32,406 nucleotides of DNA from a candidate division TA06 bacterium SM23_40 (GTDB taxonomy: Bacteria > LJUI01 > SM1-40): NCBI GenBank assembly GCA_001303705.1, contig LJUI01000011.1:1-32406 (forward strand), written 5' to 3'. The notes beneath the pieces were generated by a model, which did no database searches, was not told where the DNA came from, and saw nothing but the letters and a program-made list of their open reading frames with translations. Of the stretch, positions 1 to 8,856 are shown in pieces. Numbering within the stretch: the stretch's first letter is position 1; each line of letters starts with the position of its first letter. A program made the translations under genes and the position numbers.

Positions 1-215
1 TCGGAGACAACGGAGAGATGGACTGTATCCCCGACGTGGAGCGTCTCGGGCGCCAACGTCTCGGTGGTTCTGAGAAGTACCTGTGTGCCCGCAGGGACCC
101 GGACTTGTTGCTGCGCGATCGCTTCGTGGGGAGGGAGAAAAGCCCACATGAAGGCGAGCAGAGTTACGATCGTGAGGAGCTGAAATGAACTGTTTCCTCT
201 GTGCGATGCGGTCAT
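1..215 (-). CDS. Partial CDS (5' part only) of a secreted protein with an N-terminal signal peptide; rest lies outside the window
   Basis: Reverse complement from 215 reads ATG ACC GCA TCG... = MTASHRGNSSFQLLTIVTLLAFMWAFLPPHEAIAQQQVRVPAGTQVLLRTTETLAPETLHVGDTVHLSVVS..., open to the window edge; hydrophobic signal sequence ending AIAQ. Confidence 0.6.
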   Translation of the reverse strand, partial: MTASHRGNSSFQLLTIVTLLAFMWAFLPPHEAIAQQQVRVPAGTQVLLRTTETLAPETLHVGDTVHLSVVS

Positions 216-328
216 AATGCCCTCCTTCGTTTGTGAGACCTGAGAGGTCAACTGTGCCATGACTCCCGCCACAGGACAGACACACACTGGGAGAAAAGAC
301 TGCTCGACGATCACCCCGATTTTGCGAT

Positions 329-1657
329 TTAGAACTGGAAGCCCACGTCGAACTGAAGGAGCAGCTCATCTACTACCCTCATGTTTCGTCTCTCGGCGCT
401 GACGACAGACCCGTAGATGTTGCCAGCGTACCATCCGAAACTGAGTACGCCCAGGATAGTACCTAAGCCCTGGTGATCCTTATGGAACGCCTCATAGGTA
501 CCCCACATGAAGAGGCCATTGACGATGAACGAGGACAGGGCAGTCTGGCCGTAACCGTCATACAGATAGCCCAGGCCGGGCACGATTGCCAGCACTCCGG
601 CAATGAATGGGCTCTTCGGACTGATGTTTATGCCCTCACGGCACAGTCGCTCGCACTGCCTCGCACTGGACGAGAATTCTGAGTCGATGGGGACCCTGGC
701 AAAGGAGTGTTCAGCATCCTCCCAATTGGCCTCTTGTGCGTGGGAGAGCCCGGTGAGGAGAAGACTCTTCTCCCTGAGTTCCCTGCGGCTACTCACTGTC
801 AGTCCGTCGAGGTAGTCTCGCGCACGCGGGTAGTTACCAACTCTGAAGTAGCTAGCTCCGATAAGGAATCTGATATCGTCCGTGTCGTCTGTACGGGGAG
901 CGTACTCGAGGATATTCTGTCCCCAATGGATAGCCGCCAGATACTGCCCGGCCTGGTAGTGGCAGAAGAGTATCGACCTCACTGCGTCGTCTCTGTCGCG
1001 CGAATCGGGGTAGTAGGTGAGAAAGCGGCGATACTCCGTGATGGCAAGGTCATAGCTGCCTTCGGACTGGAGTTGTTTTGCGAAATGAAGAAGGCGGGTC
1101 TCCTCGCCGCCCGTGTCGTCCAAGAAGGTCTGCGGTGACGTGCCGCTATCGGGGAAACGGCCAGGCGGAGCGGTGGTGCCCGATGCTGATCCCGTATACG
1201 CATGCGGACTCAGTTGGTCTTCGATCGAGGAGGGGTCTGCTGGATCGGACCATCTGACGAATCCGTCGACTACGACGGCCTCGTAATTGTGCAGGTCATG
1301 GCCGCAGCGGTGCAAGCGATCTGCCGTCATGAGAAACGCTTGAACAGGATTGTATCTTTGAAAGACTTGGAGGCCGTACAGCGAGCAGTGCGGGTGCATC
1401 GGACAGGACGTTCCCTTCGACGGGCTAATGAGCAACTGGTATGTCCTGATCGCGCCGAGGGTCACAAACCCGTGGAAGGGATACGGCCCTCTGCCCGGAC
1501 CGTCGCTCGTTCCTGATTCTGCACAGGGATGGTCGGATGCCGGGGGAGGATGCTGGCGAGCTGGATATCGAGACTCAGAGGATTGAACCATCAACAGGGA
1601 CACGAGGATCAGCAAAAGCCCTATCCGGGCCGTAGTCTCCATCCGGCGGCTCATCAT
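329..1657 (-). CDS. Signal-peptide/YidD-like domain/TPR protein with a C-terminal hydrophobic Gly-rich domain
   Basis: 442 aa ORF. N-terminal hydrophobic segment; YidD-like stretch AIRTYQLLISPSKGTSCPMHPHCSLYGLQVFQRYNPVQAFLMTADRLHRCG; TPR-like FAKQLQSEGSYDLAITEYRRFLTYYPDS...; C-terminal PGLGYLYDGYGQTALSSFIVNGLFMWGTYEAF...GNIYGSVVSAERRN. Confidence 0.8.
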   Translation of the reverse strand: MMSRRMETTARIGLLLILVSLLMVQSSESRYPARQHPPPASDHPCAESGTSDGPGRGPYPFHGFVTLGAIRTYQLLISPSKGTSCPMHPHCSLYGLQVFQRYNPVQAFLMTADRLHRCGHDLHNYEAVVVDGFVRWSDPADPSSIEDQLSPHAYTGSASGTTAPPGRFPDSGTSPQTFLDDTGGEETRLLHFAKQLQSEGSYDLAITEYRRFLTYYPDSRDRDDAVRSILFCHYQAGQYLAAIHWGQNILEYAPRTDDTDDIRFLIGASYFRVGNYPRARDYLDGLTVSSRRELREKSLLLTGLSHAQEANWEDAEHSFARVPIDSEFSSSARQCERLCREGINISPKSPFIAGVLAIVPGLGYLYDGYGQTALSSFIVNGLFMWGTYEAFHKDHQGLGTILGVLSFGWYAGNIYGSVVSAERRNMRVVDELLLQFDVGFQF

Positions 1658-1822
1658 GAAGATTACCTTCCGAGAGGTGTCCGGTCTATGCTCCCGTCGA
1701 TAGGCCTCCGGGTGCGATCAAGAACAGAGCAAGGATGGACAAGAGCCTCCTCGACGCCGCCTTGGTATCGACGTGAGTAAGGACGGCAGGTGGCGCGATG
1801 CCTTGATTGGCTCGGACAATAG

Positions 1823-1889
1823 ATGAATCGAGGGCCCCTGTCAATAAGTTTCCATCGAGATGGGAAGGCCTGAGGGGACCTCGATTCAT
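1823..1889. other. Long imperfect inverted repeat (16-bp arms, one mismatch) with a nested shorter stem in the loop
   Basis: ATGAATCGAGGGCCCC (1823-1838) versus GGGGACCTCGATTCAT (1874-1889); loop contains TTTCCATC-GA-GATGGGAA. Confidence 0.6.
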
Positions 1890-1972
1890 TCGCGAGTTCC
1901 GAGTTGTGTTGTGGCCGTGCCGGCACATCGACCCGAGGGACGGCGAGCCGTCCGCCAACCCGTGCGGCATGC

Positions 1973-2425
1973 CTAGAAGAAATATCTCATGCCGAAAGCC
2001 CCGTTAAGCCGGAGTTCGGTCTCCGGAGCGAGATCGAGAACCGGAACGAGTTCGAGAAACAGGTCAAGGGGTGTTCCAGCAATAACGTAGGCGATACCTA
2101 CGGGAATCCGCATTCCAAACCTGCTGTCATCTTCGAGCTTGAGCCTTCCGCCGACGCCGAAATAGAAGGGCATCACAGCATCTCCTAGCTCGAACATATC
2201 GAAATTGTGTACGAGATAGTCAGCATGCAAATGCATGGCGTTCTCGTCGGCAAATGACCAGGCAAGCGCTGCATCGATTGCAGTGCGGCCTCCTGTCCAC
2301 CACTTGCCAGTGACGCCGGTTGGTTCGCCTACTATGACTCCCAGCCCGAGAGGGCGCTGCTGTGCGCTAGCCGCGGCGCAGAGCAGTACCAGCATGAGTA
2401 CACAGAGTGCAATGGAGCGGGCCAT
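1973..2425 (-). CDS. Small secreted/outer-membrane beta-barrel-like protein
   Basis: Start chosen at MARSIALCVLMLVLLCAAASAQQ (signal peptide); alternating amphipathic strands, C-terminal ...LRLNGAFGMRYFF ending in Phe as in OM barrels. Confidence 0.6.
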   Translation of the reverse strand: MARSIALCVLMLVLLCAAASAQQRPLGLGVIVGEPTGVTGKWWTGGRTAIDAALAWSFADENAMHLHADYLVHNFDMFELGDAVMPFYFGVGGRLKLEDDSRFGMRIPVGIAYVIAGTPLDLFLELVPVLDLAPETELRLNGAFGMRYFF

Positions 2426-2471
2426 TTCGGTATCCTCCTCTCTGGAGGGGTTCCGGTGACTGCCCTTCTTC

Positions 2472-4559
2472 CTATTCTCCTTCCACGACGAGGCGTGAGA
2501 AGTCTGCCAGCTGAAGGAATCGCTTGCGGGCCGCATTGACGAGACCGAGGCGGTTGGCACGTATGGCCTGATCTTCGGCCATCACGAGCACATCGTCGAA
2601 CAGGTCGTCAATCGGCTTCCGCAGCGACAGGAGAAGGGTGAGCGCACGATCGTACTGCCGCTCTCTCAGGGCCTGATTCAGACTCTCGTCGATGCTCTCG
2701 ATCTTGTCCAGGAGCAGCCGCTCGGTCTCCGACTCGAAGAGCGACCTGTCGGGCAGGGGTGGCTCGGGCACCCCTTTGAGGATGTTGCTCACCCGTTTCT
2801 GGCCGATGACGAGATCGACGAACTCAGGGCCGCTCCGCTGCCGATTGAGTGCGGTGGCCCGGTCGTGTACTTCACATATATCATCGAAGCCGGCCGCCAG
2901 GCTGGCATCGATGAGATCGTATCCGATACCTCCTTCCTCGAGGGGGGTGCGGACTCTCTGAGCGATGAAGTCGATGATCGACTCGGCCAGGTCGGGTCGT
3001 CCATCCCCGTCCCCCGCCCGGCCGTATGCCGCGATAGCACGGCTGACGAGCTGGCCGATCGAGTAGCTGAAGCCGTGGGCGAGGGTGACGCTCACTAGGC
3101 CGGCTGCCATGCGGCGCAGCCCGTAGGGATCCTGCGAGCCGGTGGGTATGATGCCCCCGAGAAAGCACCCGGCGATCGAGTCCATCTTGTCAGCGATAGC
3201 GACGGCCGCTCCTTCCCGAGTACGGGGGAGAGAATCCCCGGGGAATCGAGGCAGATAGTGCTCCTCGATACAGGTGGCGACTTCCTCCGGTTCGCCGGAA
3301 GCCAGGGCATACTCCCGGCCCATCGTCCCCTGCAGGCTTGTGAACTCCTTTCCATCTCGTATCATCTCGGTGACGAGGTCGGCCTTTGCCAGATAAGCCC
3401 CCCGTTCCGCCACCTCTCGGTTCACGCCGCCCACGCGATCTGCGAGGAATCCGGCGAGGGCGACGATTCGCTCGGTCTTGTCGAACAGCGTCCCCAGGCC
3501 TTCCTGCCATACCATGCCCTTGAGCAGTGCGACCTTCTCCGCGAGAGAGGTCTTTCGGTCCTCTTTCCAGTAGAATCGCGCGTCGTCGAGCCTGGCCTTG
3601 AGGACGTATTCGTTCACTGTCCTGATCTCGTCGATGTTATCCGACGAGGTGTTGACGATGCCCACGAATGTCGGGAGAAGGTTCCCGGTACCGTCATGGA
3701 TCGCGAAATAGTGCTGGTGCTCTCGCATCGCCGTGACGACGACATCGCGGGGCAGGGACAGGAACGAGTCGTCGAACGTTCCCAGGTATGCCGACGGGTA
3801 CTCGGTGATGTTGGCGACCTCTGTCAGCAATTCCTCGTCCTCCACGAGGTGCCCGCCGTGTGCCCGAACGAGCTCTTCGACCATACGGCGGATCCTGGAT
3901 CTTCGTTCGTCCTGGTCAGCGACAACGTAACCTTGCTCCATGGTCTGGAGGTACTGCGCGGGATCGGAGATCGAGATCGGTCCTGAGCTGAGAAAGCGAT
4001 GTCCCCGAGTCTGGTGACCCGACCGGACACCGGCGATCTCGAAGCCGATCACGTTCCGGCCGAAGAGCGCGACTATCCACCGGATGGGCCGGACGAAACG
4101 CACATCGCATGTGCCCCAGCGCATCGACTTCCGGAAACTGAGGGAGAGGATCAGCCGCGGCAGGAAGCCAGCGAGGAGGTCGGGAGTCGGACGTCCGGCA
4201 TCGACCTTCTCCACGGCGAGGTACTCGCCTCTCGGGGTCGTAACGACCCTCAGGTCATCGAGACCGACACCCTGGGCTCGAGCGAAGCCCTTCGCGGCCT
4301 GGGTCGGCTTCTTCCGGTCATCGAACGCGACCTTGCGTGGCGGGCCGAGGACCTGGCGTCTTGTGGGGCTCTGTCCCGGCGCCACACCCCGTACGGAGAG
4401 AGCGAGCCTGCGGGGCGTGTAGTAGACATTCATCTCTCCGTGCTCGATCCGCTCGTCATCGAGAAAAGCCTTTGCCCCGGCCAGCAACTGGTCGGCAGCC
4501 GGCGCAATATCGCCCGGAGGCATCTCTTCGGTCCCGAGTTCAAGCAGGAAATCCTCCAT
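2472..4559 (-). CDS. glyS: Glycyl-tRNA synthetase beta subunit
   Basis: 695 aa; MEDFLLELGTEEMPPGDIAPAADQL and MRWGTCDVRFVRPIRWIVALFG are characteristic; directly downstream of glyQ. Confidence 0.96.
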   Translation of the reverse strand: MEDFLLELGTEEMPPGDIAPAADQLLAGAKAFLDDERIEHGEMNVYYTPRRLALSVRGVAPGQSPTRRQVLGPPRKVAFDDRKKPTQAAKGFARAQGVGLDDLRVVTTPRGEYLAVEKVDAGRPTPDLLAGFLPRLILSLSFRKSMRWGTCDVRFVRPIRWIVALFGRNVIGFEIAGVRSGHQTRGHRFLSSGPISISDPAQYLQTMEQGYVVADQDERRSRIRRMVEELVRAHGGHLVEDEELLTEVANITEYPSAYLGTFDDSFLSLPRDVVVTAMREHQHYFAIHDGTGNLLPTFVGIVNTSSDNIDEIRTVNEYVLKARLDDARFYWKEDRKTSLAEKVALLKGMVWQEGLGTLFDKTERIVALAGFLADRVGGVNREVAERGAYLAKADLVTEMIRDGKEFTSLQGTMGREYALASGEPEEVATCIEEHYLPRFPGDSLPRTREGAAVAIADKMDSIAGCFLGGIIPTGSQDPYGLRRMAAGLVSVTLAHGFSYSIGQLVSRAIAAYGRAGDGDGRPDLAESIIDFIAQRVRTPLEEGGIGYDLIDASLAAGFDDICEVHDRATALNRQRSGPEFVDLVIGQKRVSNILKGVPEPPLPDRSLFESETERLLLDKIESIDESLNQALRERQYDRALTLLLSLRKPIDDLFDDVLVMAEDQAIRANRLGLVNAARKRFLQLADFSRLVVEGE

Positions 4560-4561
4560 TA

Positions 4562-5431
4562 TTACTCCTCAGTCCCTGTATGTGATCCATCTCCCCCCTG
4601 TTCAAGATACCGGGTTGCCACCGCACGCGCAAGCTTCCGGATCCTCGTAATGTAGTTGGTTCGTTCTGTGACGGCGATCGCGCCTCTCGCTTCGAGAAGA
4701 TTGAATGTATGAGAGCACTTGAGAACGTACTCGTAAGCCGGATAGACGAGGCCGGCCTCCAGCAGCAGATCGACCTCGCGCTCATAGGCGCGAAAGCAGT
4801 CGAACAGGCTATCGACGCTGGCGACCGAATACGAGTACAGGGAATGTTGCCGCTCCTCTCCTCGATGGACTTCCCCATAGGTGATCCCATCTGTCCATTC
4901 GATCGCTCCGAAGTCGGGCGCTCCCTGTATCGCCATTGCCAGCCGTTCGAGTCCGTATGTCAGTTCGACCGAGATCGGATCCAGCTCGAACCCACCTACC
5001 TGTTGAAAATAAGTGAACTGCGTGATCTCGATCCCGTCCATTGTCACCTGCCATCCGACCCCCGTCGCGCCGAGCGTGGGCGATTGCCAGTCGTCCTCTT
5101 CGAACCGGATATCGTGCCTGGTGAGATCGATCCCGATCGCAGCGAGACTGTCCAAGTAGAGATCTTGGATATCGTCCGGGGAGGGCTTCAGGATGACCTG
5201 GTACTGGTAATGGCGGTATAATCGATTGGGATTCTCGCCGTACCGGGCGTCCTTGGGTCTCCGTGAAGGTTGGACATATCCGACGCGCCATGGCTCCGGT
5301 CCGAGGACGCGGAGGAAGGTCGCGGGATGGAATGTGCCAGCACCTACCTCCAGGTCGTAGGGCTGGAGGATGACGCAGCCGTGGTCGGCCCAGTATGCCT
5401 CGAGTGCGAAGATCATCTTCTGAAACGTCAC
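4562..5431 (-). CDS. glyQ: Glycyl-tRNA synthetase alpha subunit
   Basis: 289 aa; [48 protein letters not shown] is diagnostic. Confidence 0.97.
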   Translation of the reverse strand: MTFQKMIFALEAYWADHGCVILQPYDLEVGAGTFHPATFLRVLGPEPWRVGYVQPSRRPKDARYGENPNRLYRHYQYQVILKPSPDDIQDLYLDSLAAIGIDLTRHDIRFEEDDWQSPTLGATGVGWQVTMDGIEITQFTYFQQVGGFELDPISVELTYGLERLAMAIQGAPDFGAIEWTDGITYGEVHRGEERQHSLYSYSVASVDSLFDCFRAYEREVDLLLEAGLVYPAYEYVLKCSHTFNLLEARGAIAVTERTNYITRIRKLARAVATRYLEQGGDGSHTGTEE

Positions 5432-5465
5432 GAAGACCTCCAGTCTATTCGAATGTCAGGATGTC

Positions 5466-6260
5466 TCATGTTGCCCCCGGGCAGTTGGGAGGCGCTGTCC
5501 CGATCGTCCGGCGATGAAACTCGAGCGCGTTGAGGATAGCAGGTCCCCCGAGGTGGAAGCTGAAGAAGCGATCGATGAGGAGGCTCACCTCGCTGAGGGC
5601 TGTCGATCTGGCCGGCTTGAGCCGGAGCTCAGCCAGAGGAGCGCTCTGAAGGCGAAGGACAAATGTCCGCAGCGTATCGTTCATCGCCAGAGAGTAATCC
5701 GACAGGGGAGCGCATCGGGGACACAATATCCCGCCCCTCGGTATATCGAAGCCGGAGGGCTCGGCAGTGCTGCCGCAAACGACGCACTTGCGAAGGCGAG
5801 GCGCATACCCGACCAACCCGAGGAGACGGAGAAGATAGGCCCAGAAGATCGTGGCAAGCGCCGCCTCAGATTCGCTGGCGTCCATCTCTTCGAGTGTCTT
5901 CACTGCCAGATCGAACAGATGTCTGTTCGGGTCCTCGCTCCCGGTGCTGCGGTCCAGGCTTTCGATGACGGCTGAGCCATACGAGATGCCGGGCAGCCAC
6001 GACCGAAGATGTTGGAATGAATGGATGATCGTGGCCTCGGAGATCGTATGGAGCGTTCGGTCCCTGCGATGATAGATGACGAGATAACAGTGTGTCAAAG
6101 GCTCGAGGCTTGCTCCGAAGCGGCTCTTCGTCCTCCGCACGCCCCTGGCTACCGAGTCCAGCTTACCATACTGCTCACTGAAGGTCACGGCGATTTTGCT
6201 GCTGTCACGCAGATTGCGCGTGCGCAGGACGATCGCCTCTGTCTTGATAATCGGTGCCAT
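5466..6260 (-). CDS. recO: DNA repair protein RecO
   Basis: Start taken at MAPIIKTEAIVLRTRNLRDSSKIAVTF (ATG at 6260) rather than the 368 aa ORF start; Cys pairs CVVCGSTAE...GGILCPRC. Confidence 0.9.
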   Translation of the reverse strand: MAPIIKTEAIVLRTRNLRDSSKIAVTFSEQYGKLDSVARGVRRTKSRFGASLEPLTHCYLVIYHRRDRTLHTISEATIIHSFQHLRSWLPGISYGSAVIESLDRSTGSEDPNRHLFDLAVKTLEEMDASESEAALATIFWAYLLRLLGLVGYAPRLRKCVVCGSTAEPSGFDIPRGGILCPRCAPLSDYSLAMNDTLRTFVLRLQSAPLAELRLKPARSTALSEVSLLIDRFFSFHLGGPAILNALEFHRRTIGTAPPNCPGAT

Positions 6261-6271
6261 AGGGCGATGCC

Positions 6272-7627
6272 TCAGAGATATCTCAGCAGAATGGTGGCGA
6301 GGCCGAGGAAGATGAAGAATCCTATCACGTCGGTGACGGTTGTGAGGAGGATGCCAGAGGCGAGGGCCGGGTCGAGATTGATCCAGCGGAAAAAGAGGGG
6401 GACCGAAGCGCCGACGACTCCTGCAAACAGGAGATTGGCGATGAGGGCGAGGCCGACGACGATGCCGAGCACAGCGTTGCCGACCCACAGGAAGGCCACG
6501 ACACCGGTCAGGGTTCCGATGACGAGTCCCATGAGGGCCCCGACCGCGGCTTCTTTCGCGAGCAGCCGCCACGTATCTGCGACTGTGACCTCGCCGAGCG
6601 CGATCGCGCGCACGATGATGGTGACGGCCTGGGTCCCCGCGTTCCCCCCCATGCCAGCAACGATGGGCATGAACACCGCAAGCGTGACGACTGCCTTTAT
6701 CGTGTCCTGGAACAGGGCTACGACGGTAGCGGCGAGGAAGGCAGTGATCAGATTGATGGCAAGCCAGGGCAGCCGTCTGCCGACCGATTTCCGCGTGGGG
6801 GAAAACGCATGCTCAGTCTCCCCGATACCTCCCAACCCCATCATATCCTCGGTCGCTTCTTCCTCGAGGACATCGACGATGTCGTCGACGGTGATGATGC
6901 CACGGAGTTTTCCTCGTCTATCGATGACCGGTACTTCGATAAGGTCGTACTTGGCCACTGTGCGCGCCACCTCCTCTTGGTCCTCGTCAATCTGCACAGC
7001 TATGGGGTCGGCGACCATTATCGAGGCGAGCTGCTCATCAGGGGGAGCGATGATCAGGTCACGCAGGGTGAGCACGCCCCTCAGTCGGCGAGTCTTATCG
7101 ACGATGTAGAGGTAGAAGACCAGGGCATCCTCGAGCAGCGGGTCGCGAAGTCGGTCAAGCGCCTCAGCGACCGAGAGATCTGCGGGAAGTGCGATGCACT
7201 CGGGGCTCATGATCCCGCCCGCGGCGGCCTCGTCGTATCGCAGGAGCTCTTCCAGCTCCTTCGATTCCTCGTCGCTCAGCAGGTCGAAGACGCGTACGCG
7301 TTCCTCGGGCTCGAGTTCGGCGACGATGTCGGTGGCATCGTCGAGCTCCATTTCGTCGATCAGTCTCGATATCTGGCCGTGGCTCAGGCGGTCGAGGAAG
7401 TAGGAGAGAGAATCCTGATCGATCTCGAGGAGGACATCCGCTGCGCGCTCGACACTCAGCTGAGCGAACAGTACCTCTTTGCCTTCGTTGTCGAGATGGT
7501 CGATGATCAGAGCGATGTCTGCGGGATGGAGATCTGTGGCCAGCGCCCGCAGCTCTTCCTTCTTGTTATCCCGGATAAGGTCGGCCGCCTGTTCGATCAG
7601 TTCATCGAGCGGTGGGGACGGCTTCAT
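6272..7627 (-). CDS. mgtE: MgtE-family magnesium transporter (MgtE N domain, CBS pair, MgtE TM domain)
   Basis: 451 aa; LHPADIALIIDHLDNEGKEVLFAQL; CBS region; PIVAGMGGNAGTQAVTIIVRAIALGEV is the MgtE membrane motif. Confidence 0.96.
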   Translation of the reverse strand: MKPSPPLDELIEQAADLIRDNKKEELRALATDLHPADIALIIDHLDNEGKEVLFAQLSVERAADVLLEIDQDSLSYFLDRLSHGQISRLIDEMELDDATDIVAELEPEERVRVFDLLSDEESKELEELLRYDEAAAGGIMSPECIALPADLSVAEALDRLRDPLLEDALVFYLYIVDKTRRLRGVLTLRDLIIAPPDEQLASIMVADPIAVQIDEDQEEVARTVAKYDLIEVPVIDRRGKLRGIITVDDIVDVLEEEATEDMMGLGGIGETEHAFSPTRKSVGRRLPWLAINLITAFLAATVVALFQDTIKAVVTLAVFMPIVAGMGGNAGTQAVTIIVRAIALGEVTVADTWRLLAKEAAVGALMGLVIGTLTGVVAFLWVGNAVLGIVVGLALIANLLFAGVVGASVPLFFRWINLDPALASGILLTTVTDVIGFFIFLGLATILLRYL

Positions 7628-8856
7628 CTCGATACCTCGACTTTCAGGCGCTCGACACGGTGGGCGCTCGAGCGGAGAACAGTCAGCCTCAGGTTCTGCG
7701 TCCTGTGTACCGTGCCGCGAGCAGGGATCTCCCCGAAGTGGGCGGTGAGGAATCCCGAGATCGTCTCGTAGTCTCCCTCAGGCACTTCCAGCCCGAGTTG
7801 ATCCTTCAGATCGTCGATTCTGGCACGTCCATCGACAATGTATACACCCTTCGCGGTCTCGTCGTAAAGGATGTATTTCAGGTCGTGTTCGTCCCAGATG
7901 TCCCCTACCAGCTCCTCCAGGAGATTCTCAAGCGTCACCAGCCCCGCCGTCCCTCCGTACTCGTCGACGACGATAGCCAGATGTCCCCTCTCCTCTCGGA
8001 GCTCTTCCAGGAGTTCGTGGCAACCCTTGCTCTCGGGGACGAATCTAATGGGGCGGATGATGCCTTCGATATGGTCTTCAGAGGAACTGAGACGGAGGAG
8101 GTCCATGACGTGGACTACGCCGATAATGTGGTCGATATCGCCGTCCGTGATCGGGATCCGCGAGTGACCATATCTGGAGACGAGGTCAAGCACGTCCGAC
8201 AGCGTCGCCTCACGTGGGGCACAGACCATTGCCACCCGCGGCACCATTACCTCTCTCACCTTCATCTCTGAGAAATCGAGGAACTCGGAGAGCAGTTTGC
8301 GTCCCGTCAGGCCTACCACGCCAGTCCGCTCAGCCTCTCGGGTGGCCAGCTTGAGGTCTCTCTTCGTGAACAGTGGTTGGGTCCGCCCGCGGCTGGGAAT
8401 GTCGAGCAGCCAGAGCAGGCCCCGGCTGAAAGCAGTGGTGACTGCGATGAGTGGAAGGAGGAGGTAGTAGAATAGCGATAGCGGAGCGGCAACGATGGTA
8501 CTGATGCGGTCTGCCCGCGCATACGAGACTGTTTTAGGTATGATCTCCGCCGCGGTGACTACGATGAGCGGTACAAGTATCGTGGCCATGACGGCCCCCG
8601 TACGTCCAAAGGAGGCGATGAACAGGTCGGTGGCGAGAACAGATGTGATGACCAGACAGAGGTTGGTGCCGACGAGGATGGTCGTCAGCATCCTGTTGGG
8701 GTCGTCCAGGAGGCGCTGTGCCAGGATTGCTCCCCTGATGCCGTTCGCGGCGCGATGGCGGAGCCGGATCTTGTTCACTGTGACGAGCGCCGTCTCGGAG
8801 CCGGCGAAGAAGCCCGTGAAGAGCAGAAATACGATGGCGGCGATCAGCTGCGTCAT
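7624..8856 (-). CDS. CNNM/DUF21-CBS-CorC_HlyC domain protein (putative metal ion transporter)
   Basis: 410 aa; FFAGSETALVTVNKIRLRHRA (DUF21), VREVMVPRVAMV, CBS pair, EYGGTAGLVTLENLLEELVGDIWDEHD. Confidence 0.93.
   Translation of the reverse strand: MTQLIAAIVFLLFTGFFAGSETALVTVNKIRLRHRAANGIRGAILAQRLLDDPNRMLTTILVGTNLCLVITSVLATDLFIASFGRTGAVMATILVPLIVVTAAEIIPKTVSYARADRISTIVAAPLSLFYYLLLPLIAVTTAFSRGLLWLLDIPSRGRTQPLFTKRDLKLATREAERTGVVGLTGRKLLSEFLDFSEMKVREVMVPRVAMVCAPREATLSDVLDLVSRYGHSRIPITDGDIDHIIGVVHVMDLLRLSSSEDHIEGIIRPIRFVPESKGCHELLEELREERGHLAIVVDEYGGTAGLVTLENLLEELVGDIWDEHDLKYILYDETAKGVYIVDGRARIDDLKDQLGLEVPEGDYETISGFLTAHFGEIPARGTVHRTQNLRLTVLRSSAHRVERLKVEVSR

Noticed and set aside
1938-1953. GGACGG-CGAG-CCGTCC hairpin downstream of the OM-barrel-like gene as a terminator
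   Set aside because: Short 6-bp stem without a following T-tract on the minus strand; not enough to call.
3258-3986. 242-aa plus-strand ORF opposite glyS
   Set aside because: Antisense frame of conserved glyS codons; no domain recognised.
6021-7109. 362-aa plus-strand ORF opposite recO/mgtE
   Set aside because: Low-complexity Ser/Thr/Arg/Met composition typical of an antisense frame in GC-rich DNA; mgtE and recO on the other strand are unambiguous.
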